NCBI RefSeq assembly: GCF_022750545.1
Contig: NZ_PUIC01000005.1
Span: 1 to 64,000, forward strand
From: Caulobacter sp. CCUG 60055
Lineage (GTDB): Bacteria; Pseudomonadota; Alphaproteobacteria; Caulobacterales; Caulobacteraceae
DNA: 64,000 nucleotides
Reading direction: 5' to 3'
This document shows, one piece after another, positions 49,189-58,344 of the stretch. The notes beneath the pieces were generated by a model. It was not told the DNA's origin. It saw only the letters and a list, made by a program, of their open reading frames with translations, and did no database searches. How positions within the stretch are numbered: the first letter of the stretch is position 1; each line of letters opens with the position of its first letter. The position numbers and the translations under genes were made by a program.

Positions 49189-51993
49189 TTAGAAGCGGTA
49201 GAGGGCGGCGACCTTGAACGAGCGGCCGAGTTCGGGCCGGCCGACGCCGTAGAGCGAGCCGGCCTCCGAGCTGATGATCTGGCCGGCGCGGGGGTTGCCC
49301 TCGGTCAGGCCGATCTCGTTGGTCAGGTTGGAGCCGTAGGCGTAGAGCGTCAGCCGGGGCGTGGCGTCGAAGCGGACAGCGGCGTTGACCAGGGTGTAGT
49401 CCGGCAGGATCGAGGTGTTGGCGGCGTCCGAATACCGCTGGCCGTAGTATTCCACGTCGACCTGCAGCCGCAGCCGGTCGTCCATCAGGTTGACCCCCGG
49501 CGTCAGGCGGAACGACTGCTTGGGCGCGCGGATCAGCTGGTTGCCGGTGAAGTTGCGGATGCGGTGGCCGTTGGCCCCGCAGGCCGGCACGGCGCCCGCC
49601 GCCGGCGCGCCGGCCGTGCAGGTCTCGTCGAAGGCGTAGTCGCCGAACTCCGGGTTCTGGAAGGTGGCGTTGAAGGCCACGTCGAACCAGCGCGCGGGAC
49701 GGTACGTCCCTTCCAGCTCGATCCCGTAGGTCTTGGTGTCGGTGATGCTGGTCTGGTTGTCGTAGCCGCCGGTGACCGGGTTGAACACCAGGCTGCCGAA
49801 GGTCAGGGCGTTGTACTTGGTGTAGAAGGCGGTGGCGTAGAGGTCGAGCTTGGGGATCGACAGCTTGTAGCCGGCCTCGGCCAGATCCATGGTCTGCACG
49901 AACGGCGAGGTGTTGGCGGCGTTGGTGATGTAGTCGCCCAGGGACGGCAGGCGGAAAGCCTTGGTGTAGCGGCCGAACACCCCCTGCCCCCGCGCGAACT
50001 GCCAGTCGGCGCCGATGGTCCAGCCGGTGTGCTGGAAGTTGCGGCCGACGGTGTCGTATACGCCCGAGCCGGTCAGGACGTTGTCGTCGGCCAGGGACGG
50101 CGACTGGTTGAGGTTGACCGAGGTCGTGCGCTCGCTGCGGCCGGTGAAGTCGATCGATTCCCAGCGCACGCCGAGGTCGATGCGCAGGTCGTCGGTGACG
50201 TGCCATTCGTCGCTGGCGTAGAGGGCGAAGGTCTTGGAGTCGCCCGTGCCGTTGGCGAACTCGGCCCCATAGCGCGAGACGCCGTTCTCGGTGGCCGAGT
50301 AGAGCACCTTGCCGGCGGCGTCGACGGCGACGAGGTCGAGGCGGCGGGCGTTGTCGCGCACGTCGAGCAGGGCGTTGGCCGAGTAGCGGTTGAAGCTCTC
50401 GCTGACCAGGGCGGTGTAGAAGCCGAACGCGACGTCGTGCACCTGGCCGCCGACGTTGAACTTGTGCAGCAGGCGCAGGTCGTTGATCGTCTGGTCGAGC
50501 GGCGCCGACACCCAGCGCAGCGAGCCGTCGAGCACCAGGCCGTTGCCGTTCTGGCCGTTGACGTCGAACACCTGCGACGGGCTGGTGGCGTAGCGCAGTT
50601 GCACGTCGGTCGCGCCGGGAACGGCGGCCAGCAGCTGGGCGCGGTACTGGGCCAGCCGCGCGGTCCCGGTCACGGGCGTGTTGGGGAACAGGCCGATCCG
50701 CCGCGATTCGGCGGTGCTGTAGCGCAGGACGTCGGTGACCTTCCAGCCGTCGACGATCTCGTAGTTCAGGCTGGCGGTGAACTCGGTCAGCTTGACCGCC
50801 GTGCCCTTGGTCAGGTCCCAGTCGAACGGCCCCTTGGCCGAGCGCAGGGTCAGGCGGGCGGTCTCGGGACCGTTCAGGGTGCCGTAGTTGGGATCGAAGC
50901 CCGGAACGGCGCTGGGCTGGCCGCTGTTGCTGTCGAACTTCAGCGGAATGCCGGCGAACAGGATGACGTGGTCGTCGAGGTGGCGGACGTTGAAGTCGAT
51001 CGAGCCCTTGTCGAAGTCGCGGCCCAGGGTCACGCGGATCTGACCGCCCTTGTCGGCGGTGTAGCCGGGGTCGCGCACCCCGTCGTCCTGGCGATAGAAG
51101 CCGCCGACGCCGAAGCGCCAGTCGCCGATCGGGCCGCCGTACCAGCCGTCGACGCGGCCCATGCCGTAGTCGCCGGCCTGGACCTTGACCAGGCCCTCGG
51201 GATGGGCGCCGCCCTTGCGGGTGATGAAGTTGACCGTGCCGCCGGGGGCGTAGGAGGCGAAGATCGAGGACGGGCCGCCGCGCACCACCTCCATGCGCTC
51301 GACGGTCTCGTCGATGCGGAACGCCTGGTCGGCGTTTAGGTAGCCCAGGCCGGAATCGTGCTGCACCGGCGCGCCGTCCTCATAGAGGGCGACGGCCGAA
51401 TAGCCTTCCTGCGGGATGCCGCGCGCGCGGATGTTGGCGCTGGCCTCGCCGCCGGAGGCCTCGACCCAGAAGCCGGGCACCGACTTCAGCGCGTCGGCGA
51501 CGCCGGTCGGCGATCGCATGCGCAGTTGCGCCTCGTTGAGGGTGGTGACGGCGTAGCTGGTCGCCAGCCGGGTGCGGGCGTCGGTGCCGGCCCGCGAGGT
51601 GACGATCAGCTCCTCGACCTCGGCGTTCTGGGCGACGGGGCCGGGAAAGGAGCCGTCGGCCCTGGCCCGCAGGGTGATGACGCTGGCGTCGGCCGAGGCG
51701 ATCTCGAGGCCGCTGCCGGCGATCAACAGCCGCAGCGCCTGCTCGCGGCCGTAGCGCCCCTTGACGGCGACGCTGACATGGCGCGCCGCCACGTCGTAGG
51801 GAAACAGGATCTGCACGCCGGCCTGGCGCGAGAACAGGTTCAGCGCCTCGGCGGCGTTGCCGGCCGGGATGTCGAAGGCGACCTGGGCCGAGGCCGGCGC
51901 CGACGCCTGCGCCAGGGCCGGATGCGCCGAAGCCAGCGCCGTGGTCAGGAACAGCGCGCACGCGCCGAAGCGCGCGGCCGAAGACTTGAACAT
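49189..51993 (-). CDS. FecA-like TonB-dependent receptor with N-terminal signalling (STN) domain
   Basis: The 934-residue receptor has a signal peptide (about 1-29), an STN domain (about 36-110: VAFDIPAGNAAEALNLFSRQ, VSVAVKGRYGREQALRLLIAG), a TonB-box region (EELIVTSRAG), a plug (about 145-270, ERMEVVRGGPSSIFASYAPGG) and a barrel ending in LYRF. STN receptors signal ligand binding to a FecR anti-sigma protein. The ATG at 51993 follows GGGGGAT. fecR and fecI-like genes lie directly upstream on the same strand, completing a cell-surface signalling cassette. The ligand (ferric siderophore or another large molecule) is not known. Confidence 0.92.
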   Translation of the reverse strand: MFKSSAARFGACALFLTTALASAHPALAQASAPASAQVAFDIPAGNAAEALNLFSRQAGVQILFPYDVAARHVSVAVKGRYGREQALRLLIAGSGLEIASADASVITLRARADGSFPGPVAQNAEVEELIVTSRAGTDARTRLATSYAVTTLNEAQLRMRSPTGVADALKSVPGFWVEASGGEASANIRARGIPQEGYSAVALYEDGAPVQHDSGLGYLNADQAFRIDETVERMEVVRGGPSSIFASYAPGGTVNFITRKGGAHPEGLVKVQAGDYGMGRVDGWYGGPIGDWRFGVGGFYRQDDGVRDPGYTADKGGQIRVTLGRDFDKGSIDFNVRHLDDHVILFAGIPLKFDSNSGQPSAVPGFDPNYGTLNGPETARLTLRSAKGPFDWDLTKGTAVKLTEFTASLNYEIVDGWKVTDVLRYSTAESRRIGLFPNTPVTGTARLAQYRAQLLAAVPGATDVQLRYATSPSQVFDVNGQNGNGLVLDGSLRWVSAPLDQTINDLRLLHKFNVGGQVHDVAFGFYTALVSESFNRYSANALLDVRDNARRLDLVAVDAAGKVLYSATENGVSRYGAEFANGTGDSKTFALYASDEWHVTDDLRIDLGVRWESIDFTGRSERTTSVNLNQSPSLADDNVLTGSGVYDTVGRNFQHTGWTIGADWQFARGQGVFGRYTKAFRLPSLGDYITNAANTSPFVQTMDLAEAGYKLSIPKLDLYATAFYTKYNALTFGSLVFNPVTGGYDNQTSITDTKTYGIELEGTYRPARWFDVAFNATFQNPEFGDYAFDETCTAGAPAAGAVPACGANGHRIRNFTGNQLIRAPKQSFRLTPGVNLMDDRLRLQVDVEYYGQRYSDAANTSILPDYTLVNAAVRFDATPRLTLYAYGSNLTNEIGLTEGNPRAGQIISSEAGSLYGVGRPELGRSFKVAALYRF

Positions 51994-52063
51994 TGGATCC
52001 CCCAAAGATCTCGACAGCGAGATCATCCCGCTGAGGTCCAGATGCTTGGGGGCGGCCGAACCG

Positions 52064-53050
52064 CTATGCCGACTTCAGTAAAATTCGCACATCGCCGGAA
52101 TCGACCGCGCGCACCCCGAAGGCGCGGCCGAGCGCGGTCAGGAACGCCTCGGGATCGCTGGTCAGGAACCGGCCGCCCAGGCGGATGCGGCCGACGGCCG
52201 GGTCCTCGATCACCAGCTTGCGGCGCAGATAGCGGTTGTATTCGCCGACGGCGACCGACAGCGGCTCGCCCTCGAAGACGATCTCGCCGCGCCGCCAGGC
52301 CTGGACCACCTGCGCCGAGTCCTCGGAGACGGCGGCGACGCTGACCCCGGACGGGCCGGCCTGCAGCGTGCGCCGGCGGTCGTCCGTGCGCTCGACGGCG
52401 GCGCTGGCCCGGCCGCGCGGGCCGTCCACCGCCGCCTGCCCGGCCAGCACCATCAGGCTCAGGGTCTCCGTGGCCAGCCGGGCGTTGAACTGGCCGGTGC
52501 GCAGCCGCGCCACGGTTCCGGCCGCCATCAGCAGGAACGGCCGGGCCTCGTCGGCCGCCACCGTCAGGGCGGCCTCGCCGCGCTCGAGCCACAACCGCCG
52601 CTCCCGGCGGTCGAACCGCCACGACACCCGGGTGTCGGTGTTCAGTTCGATGGCGCTGCCGTCAGGCAGGTTGAGCTGGCGGCGCTCGCCGATCTCGGTG
52701 CGCAGGCCGGGCCGCAACAGGTCGCCGCGGACGGCGAACGCGCCGACGCCGGCGATCCCGGCGGCCGCTGCGCCGCCGACGCCGATCAGCGCCCGCCGCG
52801 ACAGGCCCGCGGGCCGCGCCCGGCGCTCGGCCGTCGAGAAACGCGAAGGGGGTTCGCCGCCGGCGCGACGCAGGTCGTCGAGACGCCCCCAGGTCGCCGC
52901 GACCTCGGCGAAAGCGGCCGCGCGCCGGGGATCGGCGCCGCGCCAGCGTTCGAAGTCTTCCGCATCCGCGTCGCCGGCGTCGAGCCGGACCAGCCAGTCG
53001 GACGCCAGGGCGATCAGTTGCGCGCGATCTTCCTTGTATTCGCGACCCAT
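52064..53050 (-). CDS. FecR-family anti-sigma/sigma regulator
   Basis: The 328-residue protein has the cytoplasmic FecR N-terminal domain (about 8-50, LIALASDWLVRLDAGDAD and FERWRGADPRRAAAF), one membrane segment (about 88-108) preceded by SRRAL, a FecR domain (about 115-215) and a C-terminal DUF4974-like part (about 255-328). It passes the signal from the STN receptor to the FecI-type sigma factor. It overlaps the sigma gene by 37 bases and precedes the receptor gene by 70 bases. Confidence 0.92.
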   Translation of the reverse strand: MGREYKEDRAQLIALASDWLVRLDAGDADAEDFERWRGADPRRAAAFAEVAATWGRLDDLRRAGGEPPSRFSTAERRARPAGLSRRALIGVGGAAAAGIAGVGAFAVRGDLLRPGLRTEIGERRQLNLPDGSAIELNTDTRVSWRFDRRERRLWLERGEAALTVAADEARPFLLMAAGTVARLRTGQFNARLATETLSLMVLAGQAAVDGPRGRASAAVERTDDRRRTLQAGPSGVSVAAVSEDSAQVVQAWRRGEIVFEGEPLSVAVGEYNRYLRRKLVIEDPAVGRIRLGGRFLTSDPEAFLTALGRAFGVRAVDSGDVRILLKSA

Positions 53051-53583
53051 GAACCCGATCGAACCTTCGTCCCCGCGTCGTCAGCCAGGGTCTGTGTCAG
53101 AAGACGAAGCCCCTTGGCCAGATGTTTCTCAACCGTAGAGACGGATAAGTTGAGCCGAACCGCTATCTCCCGCGGCGACAACCCTTCCAGTTTTCGCAGG
53201 ATGACCACCTTGCGGCACTGGTCGGGCAGACGAGCCAAGGCCTCGGCGACCCGCGACAGGTCCTCGCGCGCGCTGGTCACGGCGTAGGCGTCCGGCTGGA
53301 CGTCGGGCAGCGCGTTCATCTCGACGTCCTCCAGACGCCGCATCGGCACCACCTTGGCCCGGCGGAACCGCTCCAGCGCCAGGTTGCGGATGACGCGCAG
53401 CACGAAGCGGTCGGGGGCGTCGAGCCGGCGCCAATCCTCCAGCCCGAACACGCGGGCGTAGGCCTCCTGCACCAGGTCGTCGCCGTCGTCGCCGACCAGC
53501 CGGCGCGCATAGGCGCGGAACATGGGCGCGTGCGGCAGCACGGCCGCGCCGAACCAGCGGTCTATGTCTCGCAGCCAGGACAT
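53014..53583 (-). CDS. FecI-type ECF sigma factor
   Basis: The 189-residue sigma factor has region 2 (DDLVQEAYARVFGLEDW, DRFVLRVIRNLALERFRR) and region 4 (LPDQCRKVVILRKLEGLSPR, EIAVRLNLSVSTVEKHLAKG). It should direct transcription of the adjacent receptor under FecR control. ATG at 53583 is used; a GTG three codons earlier is possible. The 266 bases between it and the divergent kinase gene (53850) contain no gene and should hold both promoters. Confidence 0.93.
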   Translation of the reverse strand: MSWLRDIDRWFGAAVLPHAPMFRAYARRLVGDDGDDLVQEAYARVFGLEDWRRLDAPDRFVLRVIRNLALERFRRAKVVPMRRLEDVEMNALPDVQPDAYAVTSAREDLSRVAEALARLPDQCRKVVILRKLEGLSPREIAVRLNLSVSTVEKHLAKGLRLLTQTLADDAGTKVRSGSWVANTRKIARN

Positions 53584-53849
53584 GGCCCACAATCGTTCCG
53601 TTGCGACAGGCCGGCCGGCGACGAAGGCCGGGCGGGCGCGGCCTGATTAGGCGACGCCGGTGTCAGTTCCCCGACAGTTCTGCGCACCTCCTGCGACAAA
53701 CCCGTCCCGGGGGCCGCCGGGCATCGCAGAACGACGTTCGATTTCGATTGGACGGAACCCGGCGCGCCGCCTAGTGTTCAGCAAGCGACGGCCCGCGCGC
53801 CCGCGTCCGTTTCCGTGCTCACGTCTTCGTGCTTTCAGTCCGCCGCCGC

Positions 53850-55619
53850 ATGCCCGACCGCGAAATCGACCGATTGCGACAGCGCGTCGCGCAGCTGGAA
53901 GCCGAACAGGACCGCCTGCTCGACGAGCATCGGTCGTTCGTCGACAGCCTGTACAGGGCCCGCCGCCGCGACAGCGCCCTCCTCGATCTCAACGAGCGCA
54001 TCGGCAAGCTGGAGGCCCCGCGGGAGATCATGAAGGCCGCCGCCGAACTGGTGGGCGAGCGGCTGGGCGTCGACCGCGCCGGCTACGCCGAGATCGACGA
54101 GCAGGAGGGCCTCTACGACATCGTGGTCTGCTGGAGCGGTGCCTTGCCGCCGATCACCGGCGCCCTGGCGATGGAGGCCATCGGCGCGCCGACTCTGCGC
54201 CTGTTCCGCGCCGGCCGCACCCTGGTCGTCGCCGACGGCCGGGCCGACCCGGCCTCGCCGCCGGTATGGCGCGACATCGGCGCCCGCGCCGCCATCAGCG
54301 TGCCGCTGGTGCGCGACGGCCGCTTCGAGGCTTCGCTGTTCGTGCACCAGGCCGCGCCCCGGACCTGGACGCAGGAGGAGATCGAGCTCCTTCAGGAAAT
54401 CGCCGCCCGCACCTGGGAGGCGGTCAAGCGCGCCCGGGCCGAGGCGGCCCACGCCAGGGTCGAGGCGCAGCTGCGCCAGGCCCAGAAGATGGAGGCCCTG
54501 GGCCATCTGACCGGCGGCATCGCCCACGATTTCAACAACCTGCTGATGGCCATCCTCGGCAATCTCGAAATCCTCGACCGCCGGCTGGACCAGGGCCGCG
54601 TCGACGTCCGCCGGCAGGCGGCCAACGCCATGCACGCCGTCAAGCGCGCGGCCGCCCTGACCCAGAGGCTGCTGACCTTTGCGCGCAGCCATCCGCTGGA
54701 GGCCGAGTCGGTGGCCCTGGCCCCGCTGATCGACGAAATGCGACCGATCATCGCCGCCACCGTCGGCGCGTCGATCGCCGTCGAGGTCGATCTCGCCGAC
54801 GACCTGACCTCGGTCTGGTGCGATCCCCACCAACTGGAAAGCGCCCTGCTGAACCTGGTGATCAACGCCCGCGACGCCATGCCCGAGGGCGGCCGGCTGC
54901 GGCTCGCCGCCCGCAACCTGACCCTGGACGCCGCCGCGGCGGCGACGCTCTCCGGCGGGGTTCCCGGCGACTATGTCCGCCTTTCCGTCACCGACAGCGG
55001 CGTGGGCATGCCCTCGGAGGTGTCGTCCCAGGCCTTCGACCCGTTCTTCACCACCAAGCCGCGCGGCCAGGGCGCGGGACTGGGCCTGTCGATCCTTTAC
55101 AGCTTCGTGCGCCAGTCGCGCGGCTTCGTCGAACTGCGCAGCGAGGTCGGCGCCGGCACCGAGGTGGCGCTGCTGCTGCGCCGCGCCCCGACGGCCGGCG
55201 TCGGCGCGCCGTCGCCCAAGGAGCCCGAGGCCGCGACGGCCGGGCGCGGCGAGACGATCATGGTGGTCGAGGACGAGGATCTGGTGCGGCAGGTCATCGT
55301 CGAGACCCTGCGCGAACAGGGCTACGACTGCGTCGAAGTCGAATCCGCCCAGCAGGCCCTGGGCCTCGAGCGCAGCGGCGCGGCCTTCGACCTCCTGCTC
55401 ACCGATATCGGCCTGCCGGGGCGCACCGACGGGCGCGAACTGGCCCGGCGCATCCGCCTGAACCGTCCCCGCCTGCCCGTGCTGTTCATCAGCGGCCACG
55501 ACGTCACCACGCCCCCCGGCGCGCGCGAGGCGGGCGAAAGTCCCGTGGTCTACCTGCCCAAGCCCTTCGAGATGACCCGCCTGGCCCGCAAGGTGCGCGA
55601 GGTGCTCGACGCCGCTTGA
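53850..55619 (+). CDS. Hybrid histidine kinase: coiled coil, GAF, kinase, receiver
   Basis: The 589-residue soluble protein starts with a coiled coil (about 3-50), then a GAF sensor (about 60-195), a dimerisation region with the phosphoacceptor His in GGIAHDFNNLLMAILGN (near 225), an ATPase domain (NLVINARDAMPEGG, VTDSGVGM, GAGLGLSI) and a C-terminal receiver (about 475-588) with the acceptor Asp in LLLTDIGLPG and KPF near the end. ATG at 53850 gives MPDREIDRL; GTG at 53829 is an alternative. No response regulator is adjacent. The GAF signal is unknown. Confidence 0.9.
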   Translation: MPDREIDRLRQRVAQLEAEQDRLLDEHRSFVDSLYRARRRDSALLDLNERIGKLEAPREIMKAAAELVGERLGVDRAGYAEIDEQEGLYDIVVCWSGALPPITGALAMEAIGAPTLRLFRAGRTLVVADGRADPASPPVWRDIGARAAISVPLVRDGRFEASLFVHQAAPRTWTQEEIELLQEIAARTWEAVKRARAEAAHARVEAQLRQAQKMEALGHLTGGIAHDFNNLLMAILGNLEILDRRLDQGRVDVRRQAANAMHAVKRAAALTQRLLTFARSHPLEAESVALAPLIDEMRPIIAATVGASIAVEVDLADDLTSVWCDPHQLESALLNLVINARDAMPEGGRLRLAARNLTLDAAAAATLSGGVPGDYVRLSVTDSGVGMPSEVSSQAFDPFFTTKPRGQGAGLGLSILYSFVRQSRGFVELRSEVGAGTEVALLLRRAPTAGVGAPSPKEPEAATAGRGETIMVVEDEDLVRQVIVETLREQGYDCVEVESAQQALGLERSGAAFDLLLTDIGLPGRTDGRELARRIRLNRPRLPVLFISGHDVTTPPGAREAGESPVVYLPKPFEMTRLARKVREVLDAA

Positions 55620-55625
55620 ACGGCG

Positions 55626-56120
55626 TCAGGGCCGCGTCGCAGGCGACGGCGGAACGTCGAACCGGACTACGGCCTGGTCGATCACCCGGTGAGCGGCGTC
55701 GGCCAGCTCCAGCCGCACCGTGTGCGGCCCCGGCGCGAGCCCCTGGATCACCACCGGCTCCTCGCTGGCGTGAACCCAGCGCCAGCCAGCCCCGTCCACC
55801 GTCACATGCAGGTGGACCAGCTTCGGCGTCACGCCCAGGGCCGCCTGGCCGTAGACCGGCATGACCTTGCCGCCCTCGACATGGAAGACGACGGCCGCCA
55901 GTCCCCGCGCCAGCAGGCTTGGAACCGGCGGGTCCGGCGTCAGACGCGGCGGAGCGGCCGCCTGGACCTCGTCGCCGTGGCCGGCGTGGGGCCCCTCGGC
56001 CAGGGCGGCCGCCGGCGACGCCGCGAGGGCGGCTGCGAACAGGGCCTGCTCCGCTCGGACGACATCGCCCGGCAGATGGTCGCCGGCCGCGCCCTCGCCT
56101 ACGGCTTGGCGCGCATGCAC
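55626..56120 (-). CDS. DUF6130-like protein with disturbed N-terminus
   Basis: The natural domain (about 60-164) is a beta-rich fold with LTPDPPVPSLLARGLAAVVF, VYGQAALGVTPKLVHLHVTV and GLAPGPHTVRLELADAAHRV, which I recognise as the DUF6130 type. A signal-peptide core (LFAAALAASPAAALAEG) begins near 56040, but no start codon lies just upstream. The first ATG is at 56120, and the codons between have weak coding bias because this stretch belongs to a remnant gene on the other strand. The 5' end therefore looks cut by a deletion; the gene may be non-functional or use an odd start. It is convergent with the hybrid kinase gene. Confidence 0.6.
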   Translation of the reverse strand: MHARQAVGEGAAGDHLPGDVVRAEQALFAAALAASPAAALAEGPHAGHGDEVQAAAPPRLTPDPPVPSLLARGLAAVVFHVEGGKVMPVYGQAALGVTPKLVHLHVTVDGAGWRWVHASEEPVVIQGLAPGPHTVRLELADAAHRVIDQAVVRFDVPPSPATRP

Positions 56121-56218
56121 GCCGACGGCCAGTTTCCGAGCTGGGGCCTCGACCCCGCCCAGGCCGAGCAGGAATGCGCGGCGATCTTCACCGGTTCGTC
56201 GCTTCGCTGCGGGCCTGA
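56042..56218 (+). pseudogene. C-terminal remnant of a plus-strand gene
   Basis: From about 56042 the plus strand has almost only G/C at third positions and encodes LLRSDDIARQMVAGRALAYG, then ARMHADGQFPSWGLDP and QECAAIF; this is much better coding than the minus frame over it. The frame then slips: adding one base near 56190 gives the end FTRFVASLRA and TGA at 56218. There is no start. It seems to be the tail of a gene whose beginning was lost together with the start of the DUF6130-like gene. I cannot name the family. Confidence 0.4.
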
Positions 56219-56228
56219 GCGGTCCGCG

Positions 56229-56873
56229 TCAGGCCGGCGCGATCTCGCGCAGGGCCATGCGCTTGTAGGCCTCGACCAGGGCGTCGCCCTCGGCCCGGTC
56301 GACCGATATGGCCAGCCGCATGGCCGCCTCGCCGAGGTCCATCACCAGGAAGGCCGACAGCGCCAGCTCGGCGCGGGACGCGTCCGGGCGCACGCGCGCC
56401 ATGGCCGCCGCCAGCAGCTCGGCGTTGGCCCGGCTGTTCTCGAGCTCCAGTTCGCGCAGCCCCTTGATGCTCTGCGCCCCCGACCAGATGTCGCGGATGA
56501 CCGGCTCGGCCAGGAACAGGGCGTAGTAGGTGTCGATCAGCCGCCCGAAAGCCTCGCGCAGTCCGGGCAGGTCCTGCGCGCCGGCCAGCTCGGCCTCGAT
56601 GCAGGCCCGCCCCTCGGCGTTGTAGCGCTCGGCCAGGGTCCGCAGGATCGCCGCCTTGTCGGGAAAATATTGGTAGAGCGAGCCGATCGACACCCCCGCC
56701 CGCTGGGCCACGTCGCTCATCCGCATGGCGTCGCTGCCCCGCTCGGCGATCAGCGCGGCCGCCACCCCCGCCAGCAGCTCCAGGCGCTCGCGGCTGCGCT
56801 GCTGCACCGGCGCGCGGCCGGGCGGCGTCGCCCCTTCAAGCGGTGCGGGGACGGTGGGCGCGCTCTGTTTCAT
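56229..56873 (-). CDS. TetR-family transcriptional regulator
   Basis: The 214-residue protein has a Pro/Ala-rich leader (1-25), a TetR HTH (about 28-75: GSDAMRMSDVAQRAGVSIGS, LYQYFPDKAAILRTL) and a helical ligand domain. It is divergent from the NAD(P)-binding/DUF1772/cytochrome operon and probably represses it through the palindromes at 56927-56955. Its last codons end just after the remnant gene on the other strand. Confidence 0.9.
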   Translation of the reverse strand: MKQSAPTVPAPLEGATPPGRAPVQQRSRERLELLAGVAAALIAERGSDAMRMSDVAQRAGVSIGSLYQYFPDKAAILRTLAERYNAEGRACIEAELAGAQDLPGLREAFGRLIDTYYALFLAEPVIRDIWSGAQSIKGLRELELENSRANAELLAAAMARVRPDASRAELALSAFLVMDLGEAAMRLAISVDRAEGDALVEAYKRMALREIAPA

Positions 56874-56926
56874 GCCGCCATCTTAGCCGCGCAGTTTGGG
56901 CTTGCCAGAAAAAAGATGAGGATTTA

Positions 56927-56955
56927 TCACTTTAAAAAGTGAGCACTTCTCACCT
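56927..56955. promoter_or_regulatory. Candidate TetR operators
   Basis: TCACTTTAAAAAGTGA (56927-56942) is a perfect 7-base inverted repeat with a 2-base centre. Overlapping it, GTGAG and CTCAC (56939-56953) flank CACTT. These AT-rich palindromes lie in the gap between the divergent TetR and NmrA-like genes, directly before the AGGAGG of the latter. Confidence 0.6.
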
Positions 56956-56968
56956 TTAGGAGGCGACC

Positions 56969-57814
56969 ATGACCCAGACCCCGCAAGACCGCCCCGCCGC
57001 GGCGCCGATCCTGGTGCTGGGCGGCGCCGGCAAGACCGGCCGGCGAGTGGCCGCGCGGCTGGCCGAGGCCGGAGAGCCGGTCCGCATCGGCTCGCGCGCC
57101 GGGGCCCCGCCGTTCGACTGGAACGCCCCGTCCGGCTGGGCGGCCGTCCTCGACGGCGCCCGCGCCGCCTACATCGCCTACGCGCCGGACCTGGCCGCCC
57201 CTGGCGGGCCCGAAGCCGTCGCCGCCTTCGCCGAGCTGGCGGTCCGCCAGGGCGTGCGGCGGCTGGTGCTGCTGTCCGGCCGGGGCGAAGAGGAGGCGCT
57301 GCGCGCCGAGCGGCTGCTGCGCGAGACCGGCGCGGCCTGGACCGTGCTGCGGTCGAGCTGGTTCGCCCAGAACTTCAGCGAGAGCTTCCTGCGCGACGCG
57401 GTGATGGCCGGCGAAGTGCTGCTGCCGGTCGACGGCGCGCCCGAGCCGTTCATCGACGCCGACGACATCGCCGAGATCGCCGCCGCCGCCCTGACCCGGG
57501 ACGGTCACGAGGGCCGCACCTACGACATCACCGGCCCGGAACTGCTGACCTTCGCCGAGGCGACGGCGGTCATCGCCGAGGCGGCGGGCCGGCCGGTCCG
57601 CTTCCGCTCGGTGTCGCCGGCGGCGTTCAGCGAGGGGATGGTCGCCCAGGGCGCCCCGGCCGAACTGGCCGAGGTGCTGGTCGAGCTGTTCGGCAAGGTG
57701 CTCGACGGGCGCAACGCCAGCCTGACCGACGGCGTCCAGCGCGCGCTGGGCCGCCCCCCGACCCGCTTCGCGAACTATGCCCGCCGCGCCGCCGCCGCCG
57801 GCGCCTGGGCGTGA
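56969..57814 (+). CDS. NmrA/SDR-like NAD(P)-binding protein
   Basis: The 281-residue protein has an atypical-SDR start (ILVLGGAGKTGRRVAARLAE), LLSGRGEEEALRAERLLRET, the AWTVLRSSWFAQNFSESF stretch and FIDADDIAEIAAAAL, all typical of NmrA/QorB-like proteins. These sense or use NAD(P)H and quinones. AGGAGG precedes the ATG. It is the first gene of an operon with a DUF1772 membrane protein and a c-type cytochrome, controlled by the divergent TetR. Confidence 0.88.
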   Translation: MTQTPQDRPAAAPILVLGGAGKTGRRVAARLAEAGEPVRIGSRAGAPPFDWNAPSGWAAVLDGARAAYIAYAPDLAAPGGPEAVAAFAELAVRQGVRRLVLLSGRGEEEALRAERLLRETGAAWTVLRSSWFAQNFSESFLRDAVMAGEVLLPVDGAPEPFIDADDIAEIAAAALTRDGHEGRTYDITGPELLTFAEATAVIAEAAGRPVRFRSVSPAAFSEGMVAQGAPAELAEVLVELFGKVLDGRNASLTDGVQRALGRPPTRFANYARRAAAAGAWA

Positions 57815-58344
57815 CCGCCATGGCCCGCCCCCTTTCCGCCGCTGGCCGCGCCCTGACCCGCCTCGCGCTCTGGGCCTGCGCCCTGGGCGCCGGTCTTTCC
57901 GCCGGCGTGTTCTTCGCCTTCTCGACCTTCGTCATGGCGGGGCTGGCCCGGTTGCCGCCGCCCGAGGGCGTCGCCGCCATGCAGGCGATCAATGTGACGG
58001 CGGTGACGCCCCTGTTCATGATCGCCCTGATGGGCCCGGCCCTGCTGGTCCTGGCCCCGATGACCGTCGCCACGCCCTGGCGCGCCGGCCGGCGCGGCGT
58101 CGTGATCTGGGCGGGCGGGCTGATCTACGTCCTGGCCGTGATCGGGACGACCATGGCCTGCAACGTGCCGATGAACGACGCCCTGGCCGCGCTGGACCCG
58201 CACGCGCCGGCCAGCGCGGCGCGATGGTCGGACTATCTGCATGACTGGACGGCGTGGAACCACGTCCGCGCCGCAGCCGCGACAATCGCGACCGGCCTGT
58301 TCATCGCCGCCGCGCGCCGCGCCTCGCCGGAGGGCGTGCGATGA
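57811..58344 (+). CDS. DUF1772 membrane protein
   Basis: The 177-residue protein has four membrane helices (about 18-40, 62-84, 95-115 and 150-168) and the DUF1772/anthrone oxygenase-like pattern: GVFFAFSTFVMAGLARLP, MQAINVTAVTPLFM, CNVPMNDALAAL, WNHVRAAAATIAT. Some relatives act in quinone or anthrone oxidation. GTG at 57811 overlaps the stop of the upstream gene; ATG at 57820 is an alternative. Its stop overlaps the cytochrome start (ATGA). Confidence 0.86.
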   Translation: MTAMARPLSAAGRALTRLALWACALGAGLSAGVFFAFSTFVMAGLARLPPPEGVAAMQAINVTAVTPLFMIALMGPALLVLAPMTVATPWRAGRRGVVIWAGGLIYVLAVIGTTMACNVPMNDALAALDPHAPASAARWSDYLHDWTAWNHVRAAAATIATGLFIAAARRASPEGVR

